64,000 bases of DNA, taken from contig JAUUZY010000003.1 of NCBI GenBank assembly GCA_030592015.1, positions 1-64,000 of the forward strand, in the 5' to 3' direction. The stretch comes from Candidatus Peregrinibacteria bacterium. Lineage in GTDB: Bacteria; Patescibacteriota; Gracilibacteria; UBA1369; LOWO2-01-FULL-3. A model generated the notes under the pieces. The model searched no databases. It was not told the DNA's origin and saw nothing but the letters and a program-made list of their open reading frames with translations. This document shows positions 52,401 to 60,020 of the stretch, one piece after another (position 1 is the first letter of the stretch; each line of letters begins with the position of its first letter). A program made the position numbers and the translations under genes.

Positions 52401-53474
52401 TCATCGTAGCCTCTCCTCGGCTGAGGTTTTCATCAGGGAATAAACAGATGCCTTCTTCACAATTTCTTCAACCTCATCTGCACTCTCAGCCTTCATAAAT
52501 TTCATCCTCAGTTCCTTGGCTCCATCAAAACCCTTGCAATACCAGCCCAAATGCTTACGAACACGCAAAAACTGCAATTCAGGGACATTATTCTCCATAT
52601 ATCTGCAATGCTCCACAGCGGCATTTAGCTTGTCTTCCATTCCAGCCTCTTTCCCTCCAAAAAACCATGGATTCCCGAAGCACCCCCGCCCAACCAAAAC
52701 ACCATCCATTCCATATTTCTCACTCTTTTCCGCTGCATCTTTCATGGATTTTACATCTCCATTCCCCAGAAACAGCACACCTGCCTCACGAGTCAACTGA
52801 GCAGCCTCCGCCAGCACTTCCCAATTCGCCTCACCAGTATACATTTGCTTTAGCGTCCTCCCGTGCATGCAAATAAGTGCAGGTTTCTCTTCCAGTAAAG
52901 TCTTTACCCACTCCTCCGCCACAACTTCATTATAGCCAATCCTTGTTTTCACTGACACAGGCAAAATCTTCCGCTGCGCCTCACCTCGTTTCATTTTTTC
53001 AACAGCTTCAATGGTGTCCGGATGTACGCCCGCTTGCTTCATTGTCACACCATCCGCCCAATCCGCAGCAGCCATCTTGCAAATACGAATAATCTCCTTT
53101 GCCAGCTCAGGACGCTTGATTAGTCCAGCCCCCGATCCTTGCTTAGCCACCTTATTCGCCGGACATCCCATATTTATATCAATTCCATCAAAGCCAAGTT
53201 CAGCCAGCATCACAGTCGCCTTATAATACGAATCAACTTCAATTCCATATATTTGAGCAACTATCGGACGCTCAGCCTCTTCATATATAAAAGCTTTCAG
53301 CATTTCCACAGCTCCCCGCGCAAGACCCTCCACATTCGTAAATTCGGTATAAATTACAGACGGATTGCTGTATTTGCAAACCATATGGCGGAATGCAGCG
53401 TCCGTCACACCATCCATAGGCGCCAGCCCCACAATCGGACCATCCAAATTGTCCCAAAATCCTCTATCGCTCAT
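52401..53474 (-). CDS. dus: tRNA-dihydrouridine synthase
   Basis: 357 residues from the ATG at 53474. FMN enzyme that reduces uridines in the tRNA D-loop. Motifs: IVGLAPMDGVTDAAFR, the catalytic Cys in INMGCPANKVAKQGSG, SVKTRIGYN, MHGRTLKQMYTGEANW and GNGDVKSM, then VGRGCFGNPW. An upstream in-frame extension to 53561 overlaps the divergent small gene and has no match. The subgroup (A, B or C) is not clear. Confidence 0.92.
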   Translation of the reverse strand: MSDRGFWDNLDGPIVGLAPMDGVTDAAFRHMVCKYSNPSVIYTEFTNVEGLARGAVEMLKAFIYEEAERPIVAQIYGIEVDSYYKATVMLAELGFDGIDINMGCPANKVAKQGSGAGLIKRPELAKEIIRICKMAAADWADGVTMKQAGVHPDTIEAVEKMKRGEAQRKILPVSVKTRIGYNEVVAEEWVKTLLEEKPALICMHGRTLKQMYTGEANWEVLAEAAQLTREAGVLFLGNGDVKSMKDAAEKSEKYGMDGVLVGRGCFGNPWFFGGKEAGMEDKLNAAVEHCRYMENNVPELQFLRVRKHLGWYCKGFDGAKELRMKFMKAESADEVEEIVKKASVYSLMKTSAEERLR

Positions 53475-53546
53475 AATAAATTTGATAATTTGATGATAAT
53501 CTAACTCTTTGCTAACATAAAAGACAACCCTTAACCCCTTTATACT

Positions 53547-53741
53547 ATGTTGGACAACCACTTATACAACCTGATGGAGCAAATAGTTCAGGAAAACAAG
53601 AGTCTCTGGCGCATCACAAAAAACTACCCTACAGATGCGGGTGATTGCGACAAATGCACATCTTTCTGGGACAAAATGAAAGCAGACAAGGAAGAGCACA
53701 TCAACGAAATGCTAGAGATGATCAAGGCTCATCTGTCCTAG
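53547..53741 (+). CDS. Small CxxC protein of unknown function
   Basis: 64 residues, no membrane span. Mostly helical, with a GDCDKCTSFW motif near 32-41 and a charged C-terminal helix. I do not recognise a named family; the even codon use and distinct ATG make it a credible gene. Divergent from dus; the ABC transporter genes follow after 50 bp. Confidence 0.55.
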   Translation: MLDNHLYNLMEQIVQENKSLWRITKNYPTDAGDCDKCTSFWDKMKADKEEHINEMLEMIKAHLS

Positions 53742-53791
53742 ACGATTCCTGAAATATAGGCTATAAATTAGGTCCACTTATTTCGAATTCT

Positions 53792-54712
53792 ATGTCAGCA
53801 ATAAAGATAGAAAATCTTCACAAAACCTATGCTTCAGGTGTTCATGCACTGAAGGGATTGAGTTTTGAAATTAAGAAGGGAGAATTTTTTGCGCTACTTG
53901 GGCCAAATGGTTCAGGGAAAACGACAATGATAAACATATTAGCAGGCCCAACAATAAAGACATCAGGAACTGTGAAAATTGGAGGCACCGACATAGAAAA
54001 AGATAGAGAAAAAACAAAAATGATTCTCGGAGTGGTTCCACAGGAAATTAGCTTCGATTCATTCTTCTCCGTGAATGAGGTTCTTATACTGCAGTCCGGA
54101 TATTACGGAATAAAAAACAATCAAAAATACATAGATGAAATTTTGGAAAAACTGAACCTTCAGGACAAAAAACATGCAAACACTCGAGCTCTATCGGGAG
54201 GAATGAAAAGAAGGTTACTTGTAGCAAAGGCACTTGTTCACAAACCGAAAGTCTTGGTATTGGATGAACCGACAGCCGGAGTGGACGTAGAACTTCGCCA
54301 CAATCTTTGGCACTACATGCGTAAATTAAACAAGGAGGGCCTGACAATTTTGCTCACAACTCACTACTTGGAAGAAGCAGAGAGTCTATGCACAAGAACG
54401 GCAATCATCGACAAAGGTGAGCTGGTAGCCTTACAAAAAACCAAGGACCTAATTCAATCAATGGGGAACGCAAAAAAACTCACTCTGACTTTTGGCAAAA
54501 AAGTATCAAAAATTCCTGAGGCATTATTGCCCTTCGATCCCAAAAAGCAAAACGATCACGAGATAATTCTTCATTTCGAAACACAAGACATCAACAAAAT
54601 TCTAAAAGCATTAGAGTCTATTAAGTATCCGATCGTAGATTTGGATCTACAAGGAAAAAAACTCGAGGACGTATTTATTGAGCTAACCTACAATAGGAAT
54701 GGCAAATTATAG
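53792..54712 (+). CDS. ABC-2 exporter, ATP-binding subunit
   Basis: 306 residues. Walker A GPNGSGKTT, Q-loop VPQEIS, signature LSGGMKRRL, Walker B VLVLDEPTAG and the H-loop TTHYLEEAE are intact. The DrrA/CcmA-like C-terminal extension (from about 215) is typical of drug, polysaccharide or lipid exporters of the ABC-2 class. It overlaps the permease gene by 14 bp. Confidence 0.93.
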   Translation: MSAIKIENLHKTYASGVHALKGLSFEIKKGEFFALLGPNGSGKTTMINILAGPTIKTSGTVKIGGTDIEKDREKTKMILGVVPQEISFDSFFSVNEVLILQSGYYGIKNNQKYIDEILEKLNLQDKKHANTRALSGGMKRRLLVAKALVHKPKVLVLDEPTAGVDVELRHNLWHYMRKLNKEGLTILLTTHYLEEAESLCTRTAIIDKGELVALQKTKDLIQSMGNAKKLTLTFGKKVSKIPEALLPFDPKKQNDHEIILHFETQDINKILKALESIKYPIVDLDLQGKKLEDVFIELTYNRNGKL

Positions 54713-55463
54713 AGGTACAGTTACCCTATTCAAAAGAGAAACCAAACGATTTTTAAAAGTCTACACTCAGACGATTTTTTCTCCTGTAATCAGCAATTTG
54801 CTCTACCTGGCAATCTTCGGACTTTCAATGAAACGCGCAATTCCAATGGAAGGTGACGTAACTTATCTACAATTCCTAGTTCCGGGTCTCATAATGATGG
54901 GAATAATCAACAATGCTTTTCAAAATCCATCATCATCAATAGTAATAATGAGATATCAGGGGCTACTGGAAAGTCTCATGACGATTCCATTAAAGAGAAT
55001 AGAGATTTTAATCGCTTTCATGGGCTCCGCAGTACTCCGAGGACTAATAGTGGGGACAGCCACACTCATAACAGGACTTTTCTTTGTTAGCTTTACAACT
55101 ATTTCAATCCCAATAATATTATTTGCTTCAATAACAGTTGCACTATTCTTCGGATTCGCAGGACTTGTGGCGGGAATCTGGGCAACAGAATTCGACAAAA
55201 TAGCATTCCTCACAAACTTCGTACTCATGCCACTTATCTTTCTTGGCGGAGTATTTTACCCCATCTCTTCCCTTCCCCCCCTATTTGCTAATGTCTCAAG
55301 CTTCAACCCCATCGTATACATGATCGACCTCCTCCGATATGGGTTCACAGGAGTAAACGACTTCTCACTAATATTCAGCATGGGAATAATAAGCACAGCA
55401 ACAATAGCTATGGGAATAATCGCATACACATTGCTAGCTAGAGGCTACAAGTTGCAGAACTGA
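54699..55463 (+). CDS. ABC-2 exporter, permease subunit
   Basis: 254 residues with six hydrophobic segments and the ABC-2 pattern (FLVPGLIMMGIINNAFQNPSS, then LMPLIFLGGVFYPISSLP). It forms the membrane channel with the upstream ATPase. Substrate unknown; members of this type export drugs or polymers. It ends in TGA and overlaps a convergent gene by 30 bp. Confidence 0.92.
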   Translation: MANYRGTVTLFKRETKRFLKVYTQTIFSPVISNLLYLAIFGLSMKRAIPMEGDVTYLQFLVPGLIMMGIINNAFQNPSSSIVIMRYQGLLESLMTIPLKRIEILIAFMGSAVLRGLIVGTATLITGLFFVSFTTISIPIILFASITVALFFGFAGLVAGIWATEFDKIAFLTNFVLMPLIFLGGVFYPISSLPPLFANVSSFNPIVYMIDLLRYGFTGVNDFSLIFSMGIISTATIAMGIIAYTLLARGYKLQN

Positions 55464-55832
55464 TTTTTTTAGATCATCAAGGGCCTTAAGTCTGACATCT
55501 TCACCTTCATGGTCCCATTGAATCCCTCTTCTTAAATCAGTCTCGCTAGCCGGGTCCGGCATTTTCATTAGGATGAATAACGCATTAGCACAGTGATAAC
55601 GATTGATCATGTTAGTTTCTCCGGGATGATCCTTTAGAAAATTCCACAGCACTTCCCAAGAGTTTTTCAGGCTCCCTTTTCTAGCAATCGCCCTCCAAAT
55701 ATTCATATAGAATCCAAGTTTCCCATTTTCGATTCGCTCAAGAAGCTCCTTTTGACTAAGCTTCAAAAAAACATCTAACTCCTTGCCAGATTCATGCTCC
55801 CAACGGTCTTTCCAGTGCATATTCTCCTTCAT
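55434..55832 (-). CDS. Hypothetical helical protein
   Basis: 132 residues, soluble, rich in Trp, Lys and Leu (WRAIARKGSLKNSWEVLWNF). No family recognised. It starts 2 bp after the ferritin-like stop, so the pair is very likely co-translated. Its last 30 bp overlap the end of the convergent permease gene. Confidence 0.6.
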   Translation of the reverse strand: MKENMHWKDRWEHESGKELDVFLKLSQKELLERIENGKLGFYMNIWRAIARKGSLKNSWEVLWNFLKDHPGETNMINRYHCANALFILMKMPDPASETDLRRGIQWDHEGEDVRLKALDDLKKSVLQLVASS

Positions 55833-55834
55833 AT

Positions 55835-56254
55835 CTACCGTCCCAAAGAACTAAGCAAGTCTCTTCGGTGTTCTTCTTCCTGAATCAGAATATCCTCAAG
55901 AGAACGACGAATTCCGTATTCTCCCAATTCTTCCGCTATACCGATCAATTCCTTGTATATATTGATAGCCAATTCCTCACCAGCTAGATCTTGTTCCAGC
56001 ATTTGTTCAGATTCCTCTGAGACAGTTCTTTCCTCAACATCAACTGATGGAGTACCACCAAGATCAGTAATGATATCGGAAACACTTACAGCATGTAGCA
56101 TCTCTTCATTTGAATGAATAATCAACTCTTTGCTGATTGAATCATATTTCGCTCCTGTTATCACGGCAGCATGTTGAACATACTGAATAGCCGCAGCGTA
56201 TTCCCATTCAAGAGCCTTGTTTAGTTTAGAAATAAAATCTTCTTTAGTAGCCAT
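55835..56254 (-). CDS. Ferritin-like di-iron protein
   Basis: 139 residues forming a four-helix bundle. Di-iron ligands are visible: Glu in ALEWEYAAAIQYVQHA, ExxH in HSNEEMLHA, Glu in DLAGEELAIN, and ExxH in QEEEHRRDLL. It resembles bacterioferritin or DUF2202-like proteins that store iron or handle oxidative stress. The ATG at 56254 is used; the longer frame upstream reads through tRNA-Tyr and is spurious. Confidence 0.82.
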   Translation of the reverse strand: MATKEDFISKLNKALEWEYAAAIQYVQHAAVITGAKYDSISKELIIHSNEEMLHAVSVSDIITDLGGTPSVDVEERTVSEESEQMLEQDLAGEELAINIYKELIGIAEELGEYGIRRSLEDILIQEEEHRRDLLSSLGR

Positions 56255-56293
56255 AGTTCTGGAAGTTAAAAAAATGGTGAACCTATAAAAAAA

Positions 56294-56378
56294 TGGTGGG
56301 CCGGGAAGGATTCGAACCTTCGAAGGCAGAGCCAATGGGTTTACAGCCCATCTCATTTGACCGCTTTGATACCGACCC
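56294..56378 (-). tRNA. tRNA-Tyr (anticodon GTA)
   Basis: 85 nt with encoded CCA. Minus strand: acceptor GGGTCGG with CCGGCCC, anticodon loop CTGTAAA in the stem GGG/CCC region, a long class II variable arm, and T stem GAAGG/CCTTC with loop TTCGAAT. The 3' CCA is encoded at 56294-56296. Confidence 0.97.
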
Positions 56379-56490
56379 CAATTTTCAAAATTGCAAAATG
56401 GATTATAGCGAAATAAGATTAGCATGCAAACCTTATTGCGCATGTCACACATATGACTATAATAAACAGGAATTTCTAATACTCATTGTT

Positions 56491-56886
56491 ATGAAAAAGA
56501 AACAACGTCCAATCGGCAGAGGAGTCGGAGTAATTGCCTCTACACTGCTTGTGCTTGGAAGCTTTTTGCCTTGGGCAAAGATAGATGTTCTCGGATTTTC
56601 AGAAACAATTATAGGAATGGACGGAAAGGGAGTTATCTATGTTGGAATGGGAATTACCTCACTCATCGTCTTCTTAATGAAAAAATCAAAAGTATGGGCA
56701 GCTATAATGTTTGGAGTATTGGGAGCAGCCCTGCTCTACACAGATTACGCAAAACTAGACTCTGTCATAACAAAAAACGGTGGACTCTCAGCAATAACTT
56801 ACGGCTTCTATATAGTCTGCAGCTCAGCAGCTGGATTAATCATAGGGGCAATAGTGACAATGGTTCAGGAAAGGAAGAAATCCTAA
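56491..56886 (+). CDS. Small four-helix membrane protein
   Basis: 131 residues with four hydrophobic segments (VIASTLLVLGSFLPWAKI; YVGMGITSLIVFL; WAAIMFGVLGAALLYT; ITYGFYIVCSSAAGLIIGAI). No family named. The ATG at 56491 is chosen because the longer frame upstream runs antisense through tRNA-Tyr. Confidence 0.7.
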   Translation: MKKKQRPIGRGVGVIASTLLVLGSFLPWAKIDVLGFSETIIGMDGKGVIYVGMGITSLIVFLMKKSKVWAAIMFGVLGAALLYTDYAKLDSVITKNGGLSAITYGFYIVCSSAAGLIIGAIVTMVQERKKS

Positions 56887-56905
56887 AAAACTTCAGGGAC
56901 GACGC

Positions 56906-56934
56906 TTGACAATGATTCAAAATAGTGATATAAA
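56906..56934 (+). promoter_or_regulatory. Promoter for the acidic protein gene
   Basis: TTGACA at 56906-56911, 17-bp spacer, TATAAA at 56929-56934; leader of about 30 nt before the ATG at 56971. A near-consensus site. Confidence 0.7.
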
Positions 56935-56970
56935 TATACGCTAAAATGTATTCACCTTAGTCACTAAAAA

Positions 56971-57999
56971 ATGGATTTACGCGAACAAAAGAACCAAGAA
57001 GACCTCATAGCAGATCACAGTCTTGCACTGGAGGTCATTAGGGGTGCATGCTGTGGAACAGATCAAGAGGTTTTTGAGGCACTAGAAAGAATTCAAACAG
57101 ATACAGTACGCAACAAGGTAGTATCTACCTACGTGACAGATTACGCTAAAAGAGATAAGGAATTAAACATTGATAGCAAAACCCTAGCGGATATTATATC
57201 CCATTTTGAATCGCATGAAATCGAAAAAGCATATAGAGCGCTGGGCATCTTGGAAGAAAGATTTGCTGGAAATATGCATCTGCATGAAGGAATTAAATGG
57301 AGTAAAGTTAAGGCGGCAATATTAGAAAATCCTGATGCAATGCGGAGTCTTGTAAAAATGGAAGACGCTGGACATGAGCCGGATGTATATCACGATGACG
57401 ATGAACACTATTACTTTGGAACCTGTTCTGAGGAAGTGCCGGAGAGTAGTATGGGCTGTGTATATGACAATGCGGCCTTGCTTGATCTAATTGAAAACAA
57501 TCTATCTGATCGAAATCCTAGACCTGTAGATTATGAAAAAGACCATGTGGAAGTTCGTGACAAAGCCTATGAATCAGCTTATTACGATGAACATGAAAAA
57601 GCCTATGAAGAAGAATATGTACAAGAATATGTACAAGAATATGTACAAGACGGCAGTGAAGAAGAAGATGAAGGAGGGTATATAGACGATTATTGTAGTG
57701 ATGAAGACTTTGATGAAGGTTGTGAAGCTACTGGTGCAGCAGAGCTAATGGCACGGTCAATGAAGGCAGGGCTTATGTCGCCAGAGGATTATAGTATTTT
57801 GCAAAGCAAAGGTGTTTTTGATCAAAATACTGTGAGCTGGCTGTTCACAAGTTCAGACATTAGAGCAAATGGCCTCGCTTATACAGGTTCTAGAATCCAA
57901 AATGAAATGTATGAGAATTATATTTGTAATGATTCCACTCCTTCAGGTCATGACTTTTACATGGGTTTCCGTGGCACCCTAAAAGTCAAAAAATCCTAA
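56971..57999 (+). CDS. Highly acidic cytosolic protein of unknown function
   Basis: 342 residues, no signal or membrane span. Residues 1-120 are helical and ordinary. About 135-255 is extremely acidic and tyrosine-rich, including a three-fold EEYVQ/EYVQ repeat near 214-227. The C-terminal 90 residues look folded again. It carries several Cys. I recognise no family. Its own promoter (56906) and a distinct strong promoter immediately downstream suggest it is monocistronic. Confidence 0.65.
   Translation: MDLREQKNQEDLIADHSLALEVIRGACCGTDQEVFEALERIQTDTVRNKVVSTYVTDYAKRDKELNIDSKTLADIISHFESHEIEKAYRALGILEERFAGNMHLHEGIKWSKVKAAILENPDAMRSLVKMEDAGHEPDVYHDDDEHYYFGTCSEEVPESSMGCVYDNAALLDLIENNLSDRNPRPVDYEKDHVEVRDKAYESAYYDEHEKAYEEEYVQEYVQEYVQDGSEEEDEGGYIDDYCSDEDFDEGCEATGAAELMARSMKAGLMSPEDYSILQSKGVFDQNTVSWLFTSSDIRANGLAYTGSRIQNEMYENYICNDSTPSGHDFYMGFRGTLKVKKS
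57613..57648 (+). repeat. Three perfect 12-bp tandem repeats (GAATATGTACAA)
   Basis: Units at 57613, 57625 and 57637, encoding EYVQ three times. Exact repetition suggests recent slippage and possible copy-number variation. Confidence 0.9.
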
Positions 58000-58003
58000 A
58001 TTC

Positions 58004-58032
58004 TTTACATTCCACCTCCCCTTCCATATAAT
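58004..58032 (+). promoter_or_regulatory. Strong promoter of the branched-chain amino acid operon
   Basis: TTTACA at 58004-58009, exactly 17 bp, then a perfect TATAAT at 58027-58032. The expected start, 6-7 bases after the -10, is 58039 or so: the A of the leader peptide ATG. Confidence 0.85.
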
Positions 58033-58038
58033 CAACCC

Positions 58039-58089
58039 ATGCACAAGTTCGCCACAATAATTTCAATTGTAGTCATTATTATCTTCTAA
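58039..58089 (+). CDS. Ile/Val-rich leader peptide of the ilv attenuator (leaderless)
   Basis: 16 codons: MHKFATIISIVVIIIF, then TAA. Six Ile and two Val codons, five of the eight in one run (GTA GTC ATT ATT ATC) just before the stop. The small size, composition, position between a perfect promoter and an intrinsic terminator, and the biosynthetic genes downstream all mark it as a regulatory leader. The predicted transcript begins at or within a base of the ATG, leaving no room for a ribosome binding site, so it would be translated as a leaderless message. Codons 2-4 also form RNA region 1 of the attenuator. Confidence 0.85.
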   Translation: MHKFATIISIVVIIIF

Positions 58090-58144
58090 TTCTGGAGAGG
58101 AACTTGTATGTAAAATCCTCTCTGGCAACAGGAGGTTTTTTTTT
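58043..58144 (+). promoter_or_regulatory. Transcription attenuator of the ilv operon
   Basis: Three competing pairings can be read. 1:2 joins ACAAGTTC (58043-58050, in the leader ORF) to GAACTTGT (58100-58107). 2:3, the antiterminator, joins GGAGAGGA (58094-58101) to TCCTCTCT (58116-58123). 3:4 is the terminator hairpin (58117-58135). A ribosome stalled at the Ile/Val codons covers region 1 and leaves region 2 free for 2:3, giving read-through; one that reaches the TAA at 58087 covers region 2 so 3:4 forms and transcription stops. This is inferred from the sequence. Confidence 0.85.
58117..58144 (+). terminator. Attenuator terminator
   Basis: CCTC-T-CTG, a GCAA tetraloop, then CAG-GAGG and nine T residues (58136-58144). 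One bulged T; AAAA upstream (58112-58115) extends the pairing with the T tract. Confidence 0.9.
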
Positions 58145-58166
58145 AGCTCAATTCACACAAAAACAA

Positions 58167-60014
58167 ATGCTTACAACAAACGGAAAATTCTACATTCTCA
58201 AGTGTACAAAATGTAATACGGAATTCGATGAAAAGAAAACTTGTACTACATGCCTAAAATGTGGGCATCCGTTAGACGTGATTTATGATTACAAATACAT
58301 CAAGCAGCGCCTCAATCTATATGCACTGAAGAATTCGCCAATATCAGCATTGAAATATCTTCTCCTATACCCGATCATAAATTTGGAGAAAATAATCAGC
58401 CTAAACGAGGGTGGAACACCACTTCACCATTGCGGAAATTTATCAGAAGAATACAAAATCAAAAATCTATACGTAAAAAACGAGGGAGCAAACCCAACCG
58501 GGGTATTCAAAGATAGAGGAACATTGGTAGAAATAACAAAAGCACTGGAAATGGGAGCAAAAGCAGTCTGTGTAGCCTCCACCGGAAACATGGCAGCATC
58601 CGTTTCAGCATATTGTTCAATCGCAAAAATCCCATGCTATGTACTCGTACCTGAAGGAACACCTATCGGAAAACTCGCACAGACACTTTCATACGGAGCA
58701 AGAATAATCCAAGTACGTGGAACATATTCCGAATGCGCAAAGCTAGCAGTAGAAGTATCAAAAAAACACGGGTTCTACCTAGCGGGAGACTATGTATTCC
58801 GACTGGAAGGACAAAAATCTCAAGCCTACGAAATAGCCGAGCAATTGGGATGGAAAGCCCCTGACTACCTCCTCTGTCCAATAGGGTGCGGAACGAATCT
58901 CGCCGCAATATGGAAAGGATTCGTAGAATTGAAAAAACTCGAACTAATAGAAAAATTACCAAAACTAATAGGGGTACAACCTGAAGGATGTAACGTAATC
59001 ACAAAAGCTTTCAAAGAAAAGAAACACACTTTCAAACCAATAGAAAAACCAAACACAATCTGTAGCGCAGTAGCCGCAGGAAATCCATTAGACGGATCAA
59101 AAGTACTCAAAGCCCTCTACGAATCAAAGGGAACAGTTTGCGAACTGACAGATGAAGAAGTTCTCGAGGCGGAACAAACTCTGGCAAAACAAGAAGCAAT
59201 ATTTGTAGAACCATCAGGAGCACTACCAATAGCGGCAGTTGCCAAAATGTCACAAAAAGGATTCTTCAAAAAAGACGACATAGTGGTTTGCATCGCAACA
59301 GGTAATGGATTGAAAGACCCCAAGTCAGCGGTAAAAATCCTCCCTGACCCACCAACAATAGATCCGCAAATGTCCGAAGTAGACAATTACCTGAAATATA
59401 AACTCTACCAAATCCAGGCGGAAGGAATGAAAAATAAGACCAAAGTTTTATGGGAAAGAATTCCGACACTCGAAAAATTAAAGAAAATCATTCACAACGA
59501 ATTTGGAATCAAAATCAACAAAGTGATCCTAAAAAAAGCTCTCGAGAGCATCAAAGAATTCGAAAACAAAGGAAAAACTCTCACAAAACAGGATCTCCAA
59601 AACATCATCGAAGAACAAATCGATGAATACAACATAAAAGAAAAATACCTGGAAATAATCGACTTCGAAACAAAAACATCGAAGTACAAAGAAGCCGAAG
59701 CCAGTCTGAAAATAAAGTACGGAGACAAAATTCTCCTCGCACAGGCAAAAGGTGTAGGTACGGTAGATGCGATAATCAAAGCCCTAAAAAAGAGCATCAA
59801 GCCGCACGACAAACTTCACATCAAGCTGACAGACTACAACGTGGAAATATTTACAGGTGGAGTAGACGCATCAGTGAAAGTAACAATGAAGGCGAGAGAC
59901 AAGAAAGGAAACAAAATTATTTCCCACGCTACATCACCGGATGTGATCGTGGCCTCAGTGAACGCATTTGAGAAATGCTATAACTTCCTTTACCATAAGA
60001 ATCACTCTAACTAA
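58167..60014 (+). CDS. Threonine-synthase-like PLP enzyme fused to a LeuA-type allosteric domain
   Basis: 615 residues from the ATG at 58167, 22 bp past the attenuator T tract. Residues 11-34 are a zinc ribbon (Cys 13, 16, 29, 32). About 75-400 is the ThrC-type PLP domain: EGGTPLHHC, NPTGVFKDRGT with the PLP lysine at 115, ASTGNMAASVSAYC, and CPIGCGTNLAAI. About 434-490 resembles the linker subdomain of 2-isopropylmalate synthase, and 505-612 its allosteric domain: KIKYGDKILLAQAKGVGTVD, HIKLTDYNVEIFTGGVDASV, and PDVIVASVNAFEKCYNFL. Position in an Ile/Val-controlled operon without ilvA suggests threonine synthesis or threonine deamination with feedback by a branched-chain amino acid. Which reaction it runs is open. 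Confidence 0.82.
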   Translation: MLTTNGKFYILKCTKCNTEFDEKKTCTTCLKCGHPLDVIYDYKYIKQRLNLYALKNSPISALKYLLLYPIINLEKIISLNEGGTPLHHCGNLSEEYKIKNLYVKNEGANPTGVFKDRGTLVEITKALEMGAKAVCVASTGNMAASVSAYCSIAKIPCYVLVPEGTPIGKLAQTLSYGARIIQVRGTYSECAKLAVEVSKKHGFYLAGDYVFRLEGQKSQAYEIAEQLGWKAPDYLLCPIGCGTNLAAIWKGFVELKKLELIEKLPKLIGVQPEGCNVITKAFKEKKHTFKPIEKPNTICSAVAAGNPLDGSKVLKALYESKGTVCELTDEEVLEAEQTLAKQEAIFVEPSGALPIAAVAKMSQKGFFKKDDIVVCIATGNGLKDPKSAVKILPDPPTIDPQMSEVDNYLKYKLYQIQAEGMKNKTKVLWERIPTLEKLKKIIHNEFGIKINKVILKKALESIKEFENKGKTLTKQDLQNIIEEQIDEYNIKEKYLEIIDFETKTSKYKEAEASLKIKYGDKILLAQAKGVGTVDAIIKALKKSIKPHDKLHIKLTDYNVEIFTGGVDASVKVTMKARDKKGNKIISHATSPDVIVASVNAFEKCYNFLYHKNHSN

Positions 60015-60020
60015 ACAAAA

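Noticed and set aside
56293-56490. N-terminal extension of the small membrane protein and of the ferritin-like protein across tRNA-Tyr.
   Set aside because: These stretches read through the tRNA on one strand or the other; clean ATG starts exist at 56491 and 56254.
57613-57648. Possible CRISPR or regulatory repeat.
   Set aside because: Three contiguous in-frame 12-bp copies without spacers, inside a coding region; no CRISPR array or cas gene was seen anywhere in the window.
58104-58166. A TTG start for the threonine-synthase-like gene inside the attenuator.
   Set aside because: It would place codons in the antiterminator and terminator; the ATG at 58167 starts immediately before the conserved zinc ribbon.
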